Shown here in pieces: positions 12,401 through 27,400 of a DNA stretch of 64,000 bases. The stretch spans positions 89,633,740 to 89,697,739 of the forward strand of contig JAOWCC010000577.1 of NCBI GenBank assembly GCA_030867875.1, written 5' to 3'. A model generated the notes under the pieces. That model worked only from the letters and a program-made list of their open reading frames with translations, made no database searches and had not been told where the DNA came from. Numbering within the stretch: position 1 is the first letter of the stretch; each line of letters begins with the position of its first letter. A program made the translations under genes and the position numbers. This stretch comes from Actinernus sp. WN-2022. Lineage: Eukaryota; Cnidaria; Anthozoa; Actiniaria; Actinernidae.

Positions 12401-15400
12401 ATTGTCAAGGCAGATAATTGTGCAGTTAAAATGACCAAAATGTATTATGATGACAATTATGCAATTTTCTCAAGTAAACCTGCTGTATTTCCTCATGTAC
12501 ATTGTATAAGCCACACCTCACATATAAGCAGCATCCCTAACAGGGAACTGGCTTTGCAAAAAAGTCTTAAGGAAAAACCCACATACATGTACATGTACAT
12601 AAGCCACACCCCAAACTCTGGAAGAATAGTAATAATGTTGTTCGAGTTCATTAATGCTCATACTTGAAGCAAAACTTATTCAGAAGAGATTGTTGTCATT
12701 GTAAGTAATAGATACAGAATGAGTGGCTGACTGCTTTATGGGATTTACAAACTTGAGCCGAAAGCTAGAGTTTGTAAATTCTATAAATCACGGACACTCA
12801 TCTGAGGATGAAATCTCTAGCAGATTAAAGATCACTTATCGCTCCGTGATTTCCTTTGTTTTTGCTGCATGAATTATTGATGAGTTGATACATGTAAGTC
12901 ATGCCAAAAGTTCTGCATGCACAATGTACAGTAGTTAGAACTTACCTTGTCATTTCTTGTGTATATTTTAACCCACTTCAGAATTCTTCTGCTTTTAACC
13001 CCCATTAACTACAGAAACATACTGAAGGAACTTCATTTGCTTAAGGTCTCGATAAAGGTTTGACGTGTCATTTCGGAAAAACGCTCTTGCAACGTCGGAA
13101 TTAAAGCCACATAGACGTACTATATACCGTTTTAAAGGTCTTGAATTGAAGAAAGTATATATTCAATTCGTTTTGGACAAAAGTTAAAAGCGTAGATGTT
13201 GTATATATTTCTACGTGAAATGACTCCGTCCGCCAGAAGGAGTTCAGCCCTTCAGGCTTTGAAACAATTTTTTTCTTAATTAGCCCTTTTGAATCCCAAC
13301 TAAATTGACTCAAATACTGTGTCAGGCAATTTTGATATATTGTGTATTACAGATTTTATGTATTTTCAAAGTTGAAAAAGTAGATTTTCATCCCATTTTG
13401 ATACAAACCAGGTCATAAAACCTGAACGAAAAATAATTTCAAAATTCCCCGACACAGCATTTGAGAAACGGCTGTTTTCTACGACTCATGAAAATTTTAG
13501 GAAAATAGGACAAAACGCTAAAAGGCTGGACTTCAACAAAGTTCTGTTTTTGGCCGGAAAAAACAGCCGAGAAACAGCCTGATAAAGGTTTTCGATTCAT
13601 TTCACGGTTGACTAAGAAGTCTCGCCTCCAAGGGTAATCTCATTAACATTAGCCAATCAGAGCGATTCATGTTGTGTTCAGTCTCGGCCGATTACAAAGT
13701 TCAGACGAACAGTTCACCGATGCTCGATACTTCTACAGATTGAAACTAGTTAGCTGTAGTGTCGATTCCAGCTTAATTTCAAGAAGAAACACTCTTTTAG
13801 GAGTACAGAAAAATGGCACCACAGTCAGCAAACAATTAATATCATGCAGGGAAAACCACTGAAGCGCAGCTCGATCCACACCATGTACACGGTAGACTGT
13901 TTATGTCATTCTAAAATTTGTCATCGCGCTGAAACAAAACCGGCAAACCTTAGCTTCCTGCATTGAATTCTCTTTAAATTTTTGGCCGATTGAAGATAAC
14001 AAAACTTTATTGCTTCATTCTTTGTGGGCTTTCAGTCTTCGATGATTCTAACTTCTTGAAACTTGAGTATCATGATCCCTCCAGCCATTGTTTGTCCTAA
14101 GAACTTTACACCCGCTTCCAAATTTACTCACAAACTAAATTATAACAAACTAAATTGTGCTGTGTTTTTTCTTCTTCTTTTTTGAATACGGCACCAAGAA
14201 AGATCTACTTTTACACTTTTGGGCATTGCATTATAAACGTAGTAAATCTTTACGAACGAAAAGTAGCGCAGAAAATCACAGGATAGCGAGAATGAAATAA
14301 CATGCCCAGTGAATGACAGCAGCTGTCAATCATTTTTCGCGCCTTTTTTAGCGGGAAATCGGAAAGTCGCATTTTCAAGGCCTTAAATAATTTTTTTGAG
14401 TTTGAGTTTTTTTGTGATGCTAGGTTAGGGCTTTTAGATTTAGTATTTGCGAAAAAACGCATTTTCGAAACTTTTCCATTTTGAACCTTTATTGAGACCT
14501 TAAGTATACAAGAAAGTATGATTTTCTTGCAAAACTATTAAGCGCTCGTGTCCGTTGTCCGCCATCTTGAATTTTCGAGGGAAGGGGCCTGGGGCAAGTG
14601 TTTTCTCGAATGTGCGATCGAGCGTGAGCTCCGAACCTGAACACTAACTCAACAAGAATGATACTTGATTATTTTGAAAGTTTGAAAGCTTCCAAGACCA
14701 ATTATGGGCTTTAACAACACGAGGAACTATTGGAGGAGTTACATGTAGCAGAGACTGATGACAAGCAAATCAACAGCTTTAAATTTTATTACCTTGTTTA
14801 AAGTAAAAAAGTGTTGTTTATAATTATGTGAGGAAATAACAAGGTAACATTCAAGTACATTACTTTTTGCTGTGTATATTAGGCATACATGTACAATGTA
14901 TGCAATTTATAAAAGAACGACGTACAAGCCGCACCTCACGTATAAGCCGCACCCCTAACTTCAGCCTGATAAACAGAAGCTTGTTTTCCCCAAAAGGTTT
15001 AAGGAAAAACCTTGTGTATAAGCCGCACCACAAAATGCAGTAAGAGTAGTCTTGTGTTTGAGTTCATAAAATAATGCCCGTAATTGAAGCAAAACTTCTT
15101 CATATGAGATTGTCATATCACAACAACAAATTGGTTACAACTTTCCTTGTCCTTTCTTGTGTATATTTTAACCTGCTGTCTTTAAATCACTTCAGAATTC
15201 TTCTGCTGTTGTTCCCCCATTAACCAACAACATATTTAAGGAACTTCATTCCTTTAAGCACACAAGAAAGTAAGATTTTCTGGCGAAACTATATGAGCAC
15301 GTGTCTGAGTCCGTGGTCCGCCATCTTGGATTTTCAAGGAGGCCTGGGGCGAGAGTTTTCTCAAACGTCCGATCGAGCGTGATCGAGCTCCGAAGTTGAA

Positions 15401-18400
15401 TATGAACTTGATGAGAATAATACTTTATTTGAAAATTTGAAGGCTTCCAAGACCAATTAAGGCCTTTAACAACACTAGGAACCATTCGAGGAGTTAGCAG
15501 AGAAGATGGCAGGCAACTGGACAGCTAGTTTTCTTTGGAAAGCGAAGGAGTGGAGTTTGAGTAGAAATCTTGCTGACACAGTCTCGTGTTCTGTGAATTG
15601 AATGTGCCATTTCTATTGTTCATATGGCTTTGTTTATGGTCATTGCAAAAAAAGTTTTCTGAAAACACTTACATATAAGCCGCACCCCCAACTTTGTGGC
15701 AATTTTTTGTTACTTTCAAAATCTGAAAGTCAAAAAAGGTGCGGCTTATACTGTACGTGATAAAATATGGTATATAAAGCAAATGAGTAAAAGGATAATA
15801 ATTTGTGCATAAGCCACACTACAAAACACGGCAAAATTATCTTTTGTTCGAATTCTTCAATGCTTGTTCATGTATACATACTGTTAAAAGCAAATCTTTT
15901 TCAGAAGAGATTGTCATATCGTAACTTTGATTATGGTTACAAGTACTTCCCTTGTCATTTTCTGTGTACCGATATACAATCATGTATTTATTTATTTACT
16001 TACTTCAGCCATAATAGAAGATACAAAATAGAAAAATGTACAACAAACAAAACATAGAGGCCAGGAGAACCAACACAGCGTTAGCCAATTACATGTACGT
16101 TGGTTTCCTATGAAAAATAAAATTACAATAAATGATCTAATTACAGTACTTATTTCAACCTAAAAGCAGCATTTGAGAGGTGCGGTTAACTGTCTTGCCT
16201 GGTGACATTTCAGACATACAGACTTCCAAGACCTAGGGTTCTTGATGTCAAATACAGAAGTGATGGCAGACACGTAATATTTAAATAGTAATGATCTAAA
16301 CTTAGGTAAAGAGATATCTGATTTACGCAGTTCGTACTGTGGAAGTGTATTCCAAGTTTGGAAAGCTCTTATAAAATAACTATTTTGACATTAGGAATCT
16401 GATAAGTAATAAGATTAAGTGAGTTATCCATCGAACGTAGAGAGATGCTTAAATTCACCCTGTTTACAAGCTTTGGCAAAACATCTGGAGCTAAGGTTAC
16501 TAAACCGTGTTTTGTCTTATACAAGAAAATGAGGTCAAGGTATTCATACCAGTAACATAAAGGTAAAAGCTTTAGAGTTAAGAGTGTTATCCTGCAGTCT
16601 TTACCGGTAATCGCTTCTGAATTCGTCTGCTTTTATTCCCCTATGAACTAATAACATTTTCAAGTAACCTCATTCCTTTAATCACAAGAGCAAGGAAGGT
16701 TTTCAGGTGAAACTATAGTCATGCATGAGTACATCAAGTTTGTGGTCTGACATCTTGGATTTTTATGGAGGGGTGTGGGGCAAATGTTTTATTCACAAAA
16801 ATCAACTCCTGACATGCAAAACTGTGAAGAGAACGCATCTAGCATGTTTTGATATTTAAGTTAACACATTTTATATAATTATTCTAAAAAATTACTATAC
16901 GTTACAAGTGTTAGGAAAGTATTTGCTTTATTTCTTTCAAATTGCATAATGTTTTCACTGATTATGCAAACATTGCTCACGCAATTATATGATTGGATGC
17001 AGTTTGAGACCGATTGTGTGAATCGCACTGTCACATAATATCAGAAGCCCAAAGGTACATGTATCGGTTCGCTTGAAGACAGTGACTCTCCAGCCAATCT
17101 CCATTATTTTTTATCTGCCTTTTTTCCACACGCCCCTTCAATTGTATTTATAATAAGTGTCATTTTCCCTAAAGTTCCTGAAGCACACAACTGCAACCAA
17201 TGGGACGTAGAAAAGTGTTTTCTCCCAAAATTTGCTGTTTACTACATTTGTATATCATATTTACATGTAGTTTTTTTTTTATAACCAGATTTTCATAAAC
17301 TATGTACAGTGTATAAATATATAGAGTTTTCATTACAAGAAAGTAAATCAATCGGTTTTTCGTTTGGTATGTTTACATTCTCTTTTTAATGTACAATTGG
17401 TGGGTTTTTGCAGAGAATCATTGGTGAAACTGTACTAAGGTGACTGCATGCATTTTCATGTGCAGTTATTGTATTTTGTAATTAAGGTTATTGTTTTATG
17501 CCATTGTCCCAGACGTTGCTGTTGTGGTTGATTAAGTTCCTTAATAACAGCCGAAGGCTCACAGTTCATCCATCCTTTCTCTTTATCAGATTCTGATGAG
17601 GAAAATCCATTAGCAGAGTTTGAAGAAGAAATATTCGATGAGGATGGGGAAGTTGAAGAATATTTTGCATATGACTTTCCTGCATTGTAAGTATTGTATA
17701 AATTATATAAAACTTATTCATTTAGTAGACTGATGTGAATCCTGCAATATGATTGGCTAAGCTACTGACTATTATTATGCAAATTACACTGTAGATAGTA
17801 TTACATGTAGTTATGAAAAAGGCAGTTTTCAAAAAAAACAGAACAGTCAATATTATTAATTTTGTCCCAAAAAAATGTATTCGTGTTTCAGTTCAAGATT
17901 AAACAACTAGTGGTTTCTACTATTAATTTTCTGTGACTGATAGTTGACTTGGGGTTTAGCCCTTTGTCAATTATCAGCCTTTATTGTGTGCACAAACTTG
18001 CCCCCAATCAAAATTTCCATACAAACGTCTGTAAAAAATTCTGAAATGTTCCAATTTCTGGGCCTATAACTTTGCTCCTACATGTATTCAAGATATAATT
18101 CTCAAATTTGTGATTTTGACAAAATTCGAGGTGCTCTTTTCAGCAGTATCGACGGTTTTGCTGTTATATGTATATATCAAAAGTTCAAAGAAACCGTGGA
18201 AGGGTCTGTTCTCTCTTTTTTCTGCATGCATGATTGGATAAAATTGATATCACATGACGTGATAGTCAGGTCATCTGCAATTGAAAACTATCAGTTCAGT
18301 TCACCACAAAATTGTTGCATGCCCTCATTGGCCAAAAGCGATCATGTGACGTGATAGTTGTTGTCCACAGATGCAAACATCAGCTGTTGTAGTTCACCAC

Positions 18401-21400
18401 AACATTTTCGCACGCTCTCATTGATCTGCCACTTAGCGATAGTCGCCCATAATAGGCACTATAAAAAAATTGTGTTGAACAATAAAGACAACAGAGTGTG
18501 TCAGTCTTGGGACAGAGTGTTTCCACTGGAAAAATTTGATGTTCTTAGAACTAGCATATAAGCCCTCTCAGGCTTTATATATATTTGTTTTAAGAAGATG
18601 GAATTTCCATGGGCAATAATCAGCCAATAGTCCCATGACAGACACATTCTATCGTTATATTATAGTTCACCACAAAATTTTGGCGCACGCTCATTGGCCA
18701 AAAGCGATCACGTGACGTGATAGTCGCCATCCGTGGAGGCAAACTATCAGGCGTTATAGTTCACCACAAAATTTTGGCGCGCGCTCATTGGCCAAAAGCG
18801 ATCACGTGACGTGATAGTTGTCGTCCGCGGATGAAAACTATCAGGCGATAGTGCCCGCTGAGAGCGGAAGACGATTTCGTGATGAACAATAACGCAAATA
18901 GACTGTGTTTGTCTCGGAACTATCGGCTGATAGTTACCCTTGGAAATTTGATGTTCTTAAAACTAGCATATAAGCCCTCGAACTTCGTTCTCGGGCTTAT
19001 ATTTGTTTTAAGAACATCAAATTTCCGCGGGCAACTATCAGCCGATAGTTCCTCGACGGACACAGTCTATTTGTATAATAGTGCCCGCTGAGAGCGGAAG
19101 ACAATTTTGAGATGACCAATAATGACAAATAGATTGTGTTTGTCTCGGAACTATCGGCTGATTAAGTTTCCCTTGGAAATTTGACGTTCTTAAAACTAGC
19201 ATATTAGCCCTCGAACTTCGTTCTCGGGCTTATATTTGTTTTAAGAACATCAAATTTCCACGAGCAACTATCAGCCCATAGTTCCTCGACCAACACAGTC
19301 TATTTGTATAATAGTACCTTCAGCTAATGTAGTCTATAATTATTGTTAACAAGTAATAGTGAGTTCAGATTATCTGAGTGAGTGAATATCACTTAATACA
19401 TTCGTATATACATGTCATTCTTGTAGCACTGTTTCCTTTTTCTGCACCCCTTGGAAGTACCTGAAGACTTATTTTAACTCTTTTAAATGTATTTGCACCT
19501 CACATCATTTCTCTTCAATTCATACAGAGATGAAGAATTGATAATCCTTAAAAGTCAAAAGAGAAGGAGGAGACATCACAGGCTGGGATACCCTCCTGTT
19601 ACACCTAATGCATGTGCCAAGGAAACACTAACTAGTCACATGTTTAACCTTATATGGGGAGAGGTAAGCATACATATCTAATGTACATGTAACAGGGTGC
19701 CACAGGGTTGCCACAGCCCAGGCACCAAAAGCCTGGTAAAAAGCCTGGTAACTCTGGTTTAGCCGGGCTTTAACCAGGCTTACCCTGAAAGGCCGGTTAA
19801 GATAAGCTTGAAAAGGTCAGAAATTCCAAGCTTTCCCGGACACTGCAGTTCAGGAAAACCATAATTGGAGTTGGTTGTCAGGTTAGGGAAAAGTCAGGGA
19901 AAAGCATGGGTTCCATTTAAATAAGCCGAATATATAGTAATGTAAACATAAGCGTTTATAAACACAAGCAACATACACAGGTGTAGTAATGCATTGATTA
20001 TTAGCAGCGCTTGTTTTTATCTCATGCACATCTGTGAGTATACCCTGTGAGCAGTTCAAGTTCAAGTTCATTTTATTCACACTTTTTTTTTTTTTTTTGG
20101 TAATTATGTACATTTACGACAGCCATAAAAGGTATAAGGTATATAGGTATGAGGTATAAATATTTTGTAGGAGGAGAGTGCGTAGTGGCCAAAGGAGCAA
20201 AGCTTTCGAGTTGCTTAGCTTCAACTCAACAAAAAGTGAAGAGAAACGATCTGCAGTATTTGTGTTGTTTTTTGCCCAAGATTCTGTGCTTGTCAAATCT
20301 GTTAAACCGGTTTATCAGCGCACGGCTAAAGTTATGGTTTAAATAGATGACCAAATCTGAGTCCACTGCAACACTGACAGACAAAGGAGACACGACTGAG
20401 TGACCGAGTGAGTGTGGTACGTGACAAAACCGTTGCTGCATATTGCTCGATACGAAAACAACACAAACATACTGCAGAGTGTTCTTTTCTCTTTGCTTTT
20501 TGTGGAGTTGAAGAAGAAGTCTCTGCTCACAGGGTAACTTGTGAGTAGAACAATAACTGCTAAAATGGTAAATACAGCACTGCATCTGCATCTACACATG
20601 TTGCGTATGCTGCCTAATACAATGAATGTCATGTCGCTACTGGAAACCAGGCTGTAAAGGTAAAAGTGTTTCGCGAGAGTTTTCTCTGACTGGCGTTCTC
20701 TCGCAGGGACCGGGATCGTACTCTGAGAGAGTAGACGAGACTTGAGTTGGAAGTTCTTTATTTGTACTAACCGCGGTAGGCTCCGCGCCAACCAACTGAC
20801 TAAAATTTTACTATGCTACTGCTTAAGTAGTAAAAGGCATGTATGCGTGTGAAAGCTTGCAAGTTATGCTGGGAAAACAAGTTATAAACCTGTTCTACCA
20901 GATATACAGCTTCATGACGTAACGTAAAATCGTAGGCCCAAACGAACCTTAAAAAGAAATTTAAAATATTTTAGAATTATGAAACTAACGAAATTTAACG
21001 ATGTTCGTTTTAAGACATTAAGACATAACTGTCCAAGAAGAAATATCTAGGTTAAAATCGAAAACAAGTGAATTCAAGGAGGTAAAAGTTCTCTCTAGTA
21101 AATGACTAAATAAACAAAATGACATAAGCTCAAGGAGGAGCTTATTCACTGTTCGCGTGGATTTCCACAACTTGCACACGAAAAGCTCAGCTAAATGTGT
21201 ACCTGCTACTAGAAAATAACAGCAAGGTGCAACATTACATCAATGTTAAGATTGATTGACAGCCAATAATTACGAAGCTAGTATTACCTTGGGCAAGAAA
21301 CTAACTGCCACCAGGTAATATTTAATGAGAATAGAGTTAAAAGAGAAAGAAACATGGAATACAAGGACAAAATCGTTCAGGATAGTCCTACAGACTTTAA

Positions 21401-24400
21401 TAAAGAACACCTAAAGGCTGTAAATGGTAAGAATAATTATCAAACTCATTAATAATTCATGAATGTAAAACAAAGGAAATCACCGATCGATAAGTGATCT
21501 TTAAATCTGATACAGATTTCGTCCTGATTTACATAAACTTTGGCTTCGATTTTCTCGGCCAAAATAAGTCGTATCGCCAAAATAACTGAAAACATGACTC
21601 TACATCTAGACGTTTGATAAGTAAGATAAAGAATTCGTGTCCGATCTTTATCCAATTTACAAACTCTCGCTTTCAGCTCGAGTTTGTAAATCGGATAAAG
21701 ATCGGCCACTCATTCTTTATCTATTACTTATAAACCGTGACCAATTTAAACCAAAGGTACAACATGACTAGATAGGAACAACATCTTTATAGGTAAACAA
21801 TAAGGCGAGTATCTCCATCTACTCTAAGTTGTCATATGATCCTTGTCATCCATATCTCAATTAGTCCACTTTGCCTAAAACTATGCTAAGCGTCAATACA
21901 TGTACATCAGAGTGCACAGCGCCAATCATGACACAAACCCAACCATGTTGACTTTGCTTCCTTAAATTGTCTAATTAGGCCAATAGGGGAAGACTTTTTC
22001 TTTCTTAATTCTGTCATATATGTTTTTAACCTTTTACCGTGGTTTTATTTTCCCTCCATTAATATTTAATCTAAGGACCTGTGATGTTCTCGTAACGTTA
22101 CTAACGAACCCTCAATTCCACCCGAGAGAATTGACTGTTTGTCCTGTCTTTTAAATGTTGATTAGTTAAATGTTGGTTATATAGTCTAGCTGTGAGCCGC
22201 TAGTCACTACGTATGGCCATCGCTAAATAACTGGCTACATGTACATCTACGGTAGATTATCGTCAAACCAACACCAAATGTCAATAATGACATCTGTGTC
22301 AGAAGAGGAAACTCCACAGTAATTGTCCTAGGGCCCAAGATATTGATTACATGTATGTATTATGAAAACCACTATTCATTGGCTTTAATAACGCCAAGAA
22401 TACACTAAAAAGAGAAACGCCAAAAAGTGGATTTTACTTTCCTTTTTTATCGTGTAACAAAAGAAGAAATAACGTTCGTAAATAAAGTTTACCCAGGAAG
22501 GCCCTGAGTAATCTTTGAGGTCATAATTGATTCCTTTTTGCCATGCAGTTGTTATATAGGAACTTGGGTAAATATATTTCTCAAAATAATGTAACAATTT
22601 TCCAGATGTGGTATAATATTATTTTTTTCTACGTGGTAATCTTCAAATTGTTGATATTTCATTTGATGGAGATCCCAGAATACAATGTATCAACACTTTT
22701 GGTTGTTTGTGATTGCTTCCCAAAACATATTTATTTCAAGCTGCCAACTATTTCCTAATACCATTGTGTTGTTATTTTCACAGGTTGTGTTATGGCTCAG
22801 AAGTTTGCTTAGTCTCTATTCACAAAGAATTCTAAGAGGTATGAATTATCTCCTGCCATTTGCTTTAATTCAGGTGTGGCTTTGATCTGCTATACATAAG
22901 GCATATTCTTTATAATAATAGTTATGGTTGACAAATTAATGCAGTTCTCATCAGGTTGACTTGGTTAGCATGTGTGCCTGTATGAATGCAGTCTACCCTG
23001 GTTTTGTAAAGAATGGTTGCCTCCTAATCTGCAAAATTTGGAAGATAAATCTGTAAAGGGAAACTGAATTAGAGAGAAATTAAATATTTTACAGTGCGAC
23101 CTAGACAACGAGAACTAAACACATCGGAAAACGAAAATAAAGCATGAAATGCCAAAGTATTAATCTTAGCATATTCATGGACTAAACTGAACAAGTTACA
23201 CCTTAAATACAGTGTACGTTGTCTGTAAGTGGTCGGCTAACCACTTACCAACCATTTACCGACAGCTTACCAACCACTTAACAACACAATTTTACCGACC
23301 ACATACTGACCACTTACCGACCACTTACCAACCACATATTTACTGTGCAACTTGTTCACTTTAGCCATATTAATGCGATTTCTTCATTCGAAAGACTTTG
23401 ACTTCAGAACTACTCGACCAAATTCACCTTTTACCAGATTGAACTCGAGCAAGTTGATATGCTGTGGATTTGTAATCAACACTGATTGGCTCACATAATC
23501 GTAATGTGGAATAACTGTAATGTGATTGGTTCTCGTTGTCTAATTGGCCCCTGTTTCAGTAGTCGTCAATGGAAGCGTTGCTGTCTTAGTGTCAGTAGTG
23601 TATCTGAATTACACCAGGTACCCATCTACTCAAAAAAACCTCTATTTAGAACTAAGTCTAATTCATGTTCCACAGACAAACCTCTACATTATCTTCCCGA
23701 TGTTGTACGACAACCTGAGAGAACTGCAGACAGTCCATTACGACCGATATCCAGGGATGTCAGCTCAAGGATTAGCCATTTTCCCTCGCAGGTAAAATAG
23801 TTCCTCGACAGACTCGCTCTATTGTTATAACGGTTTGTGAGGGGCGAAGCTCTGAGTTAATTACATGTATCACAGTCTCGGTCGATAGAAACCAAGAGGC
23901 AAGACCGAGGAGTCTTAATTATTTTCGCATAACCAAGCTATAGTTTTATCCAACTTAGATGTCGATTTATATAGATAAAAACCTGTGAAAAACGTCGGAA
24001 AAGAAGCAATTTTGTAGTTGATTTTGTCACCCTGGGGAGTCTCTCACTTCTGTGACCCCCAGGTTCGAGTGTATCTCGCCCTTGCTCCGAGGGTTTTTCT
24101 CCGGGTTCTCCGGTTTTCCTCCCTCCAAAACTCCAACACGCTAAATTCCAATTCGATCTGAGGATTAGCCGGGTCCTGACGGCTTTGATCAGTTTCAGGT
24201 CTCGTTAAAATGCCGATTCAGCATGCGCTCATTGTTCGAAATTGCCGTCCATCGATTGATAGACGAGTGCCTGCGTAGCCAATCATATTGCGAGTTTGAC
24301 GATAGTCGGATAGCTTCTTTATGTTAATAGCACTTATCTTCGGTACATGGTATTTCCTGACCAAACACTAACCCATATTGCTATTAATTTATTTTAGTTG

Positions 24401-27400
24401 AGGTTGCGATTGTCGTCAGGTCTGAACCCTCCGCTGGATATGAAAGGACTCAAGGATGTGATGAGGATTAAGTCACTAGCGTTACAACAGCGAGCTCCGT
24501 CGGCTGCTGCTATCCAGTAAGTGAATACTATAATAGAACCTCTGCTTGCACACACCTCGTTCCAGGCGGAGTCCAAGGCTCGAAATTAACGCTCGCAAAC
24601 TCGCAAAATACTAGCAGATATTTTAATTTGCGAGTACCAGAACCGTACCAGAACCGTACCAGAACCGTACCAGAACCGTACCAGAACCGTACCAGAACCA
24701 AACTATAACCGTACTGTAACCGTGCCGTACGTAACTGCGAAAAGTTGCCCACTCATACGAAATCCGCTCTATTGAATACGTACTTATTATTGGCCACTTT
24801 AAAAACGAGTAGTGGACAAGGACCAAATGTGAAAAATTACTCTGATCAATAAATGAAGCCAACACAAGAAATATCACATCAAAATTAGTATGTTTACCGA
24901 GTTTGAAGAAGATTGGGTTGATATTAAGCATGTGAGGCGATTCAAAAATCGTTAAAATAAAAGAGAATTGCTGGTTTTCACTCAATCCCAAGAGATTCAA
25001 ATGACAAAGGGCATGGCGGTCGGCTATGACGTCACGTGCAAACCAGCAATACATGGTTAGGAGACGTTTGTCTCCCATATGCAAACTTGCCGTTCAGTTC
25101 ATTTTCACCCAAATAGAGCGGTTTTCAGTTGAGTGTAGTAAAACCAAAACCAAAGTAATTACATAGCCAATCACAGGAACAAGTGAAAACACAATGAGCT
25201 AATCACGAACTGAAGTAATTCACGATTGGTTTTACTTGAACCAATGACGAGGCAAAGTAAACGCAGTCGTCGATACAGTCGCTAAAGCAAAACCTGATTG
25301 CGTGATTGCGTTTGGTTTTAGTTTAGAAGTTGATTGGCTAATAATTAGAAAACATTTCTCACAGCCAATAGAAAAGCTAAGCAAACGCAAAACCAAAGGA
25401 ATCACTTGTTACTTTCGACACACAATCGAAAACTGCTCTATCGCCATATTTCAGTGGTGAAAGTACTACTTTTTATGTGATCTTTCTTGTGTTGGGTGAC
25501 AGAGCTGAATAACGCGACGCGCGGGGACTAAGTACGACAGCAGCGTAAATATAAATGGCGGAAATGTTAAAATGTTGCGAGTACCTTAATGTGTTGTGCG
25601 AAAAATAAGAGTTTTACGGCAAGGATGAGCTGCAATACTCTGACCATTTCCTTCAGAAACTAAGAAAAACGTAGAAAACGAAACACGAAACAGTGTTTAC
25701 AGTACAATGGACCCTATGTAGGATACAATGACGTGGTTATACTGGAGGAAATGAAATATCTGACTTCATTTATTTAAGGGCACTTGTACGAGATAGGTAG
25801 TGTTATTAGCAAAACCTATTTGTAAATGATATTTCCACCTTACCTCCAATCGATTGTCGATCTTTCGAAAGCAGCGTTTTGGAAGTTTGTTTGCCATCCA
25901 GTAAATTAAGCCTTTCCCATCCAGTAAAGCCTTTCCCATGGGATCACGAGCTCAATTGACCTATATCATTATGACATCAAATCAAAACAATCTATTGTTT
26001 AAACGCTAAGGATCACGGTCGTGGGAGGGGGTCAAAACAGCAACAACACAAAGGGAATCGCTATCAAATGCATTTTGAAGAACGTAGAATAGCGGTAACA
26101 GCCACCAAATACGGTAAATATTGTGGGATAAACATTGATACAGCTGATATGTGGAAACCAGACAATTCGAAGTTAAATTTTCCTCAGCAGAGCACTTGAA
26201 ATTTAGTTCAAAATTCTATTGTTCAAGTCGATTCTGTCCTATAGGGTAATTCATTGGTTATCGAAGTGATATAGCAGCACGTGACTGTTTCCTGCAAAAG
26301 GCCTATTCCCACCGATTTACGCGTCAGCTGGCGCATGCGCCCTAGTTTTTAATCATTAATTTTCCACGGTCCCACTACTAAACATGTCGACGTCAATTTG
26401 TCATCAACAGTCCAATGGAGAGCAGGGAGGATACACCTTATATACAGGTATTTATTCTATAAACTACAGTGTGTTACAAGGATTACTACGTGCCACTGAG
26501 AAATATCGTATCTGAACACACATAAAAATATGACGCGAAGGTTTAACCATTTGTAGATGTCCAAGCAAAAGCAGCACCTTCTCCCAGTTATTCTGTGACC
26601 CTGAGTGGTGGTCCGGCCGGGGAATCGAACCCTTGATATCCTGCACAACTGACCTGCGCTTAACTGCTGAACTAAAACGTTCACCAAGAGATTCATCATA
26701 ACCTTTTTTCTTGCTAGGCACGTCCTGGTTCAAGTAGCACTGTGACGTCACGAATGTCTCGATTTGGAGGAAGAAATTCCGATCATTTCATGCATCGGTT
26801 ACAATCTGCTAGAGCGAAAAGGTATTCCCTTCCCTTCCCTTAAAACACAAAAACAAATAAACAATGAAAGAAAGAAGACTGGCTCCAGGAAATGTAAACT
26901 GCCTTACATTCTGTATATAAAAAATGTACTGTAAGATTATTGTATAAATGTCTCTTCATATTTCATAACATATCGATTCTGATCTGCATATGCTTTATTG
27001 TCCACTTTCATTATAAACTATGTAGACTAATAAGTGGTTACCTAGCTCGATTAGCCCCAGGTTATTCAAGGTAGCCTGCACAATAGATTTTGTACTAGTA
27101 TATTGTTATTTATTTTCCTCTTATTTAATATTGTAATCATATCATTGGTGTAGGTGAAGTGTTGTTGTTATTGCTGGGTTCCTGTTTGTACTTGTTAGTA
27201 ATATCAGTTTCTATTTTATTTCTTAAATCAGAAATCCCACGAGCCAAAGGCTGGCACCTTTGGAACGTGAAAGACCGAAAACCCCCAGCATGCAGGTATG
27301 TTAGCCATCTTCATTTCAAAGTATACTTTAATATGTAAGGGTTATTGACCCAGCTTGTCACAGGAAGAGAAAAAAATAGAGTATGTGGCAGGAAATTATG

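Larger units (their letters stand above)
12480..16800. repeat. Three diverged direct copies of one repeat, two of them interrupted
   Basis: Copy 1 is about 12480-13044 plus 14504-14790, copy 2 about 14905-15540, and copy 3 about 15665-15976 plus 16596-16800. Shared landmarks in order are an ATAAGCC(A/G)CACC motif, TTGTGTATATTTTAACC, GAATTCTTCTGCT, GGAACTTCATT and GCCATCTTG. Comparing copies exposes the insertions at 13045-14499 and about 15977-16595. No coding sequence is recognised. Confidence 0.65.

Noticed and set aside
20226..20791. Overlapping minus-strand frames of 121 and 150 codons as a gene
   Set aside because: No domain, odd composition and overlap in two frames. They lie in a FAM149B1 intron next to a retroposon-like tail.
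24528..25084. Minus-strand frames containing GTVLVRFWYGS repeats
   Set aside because: The repeats are just translation of the 11-bp microsatellite. No flanking domain supports a protein.
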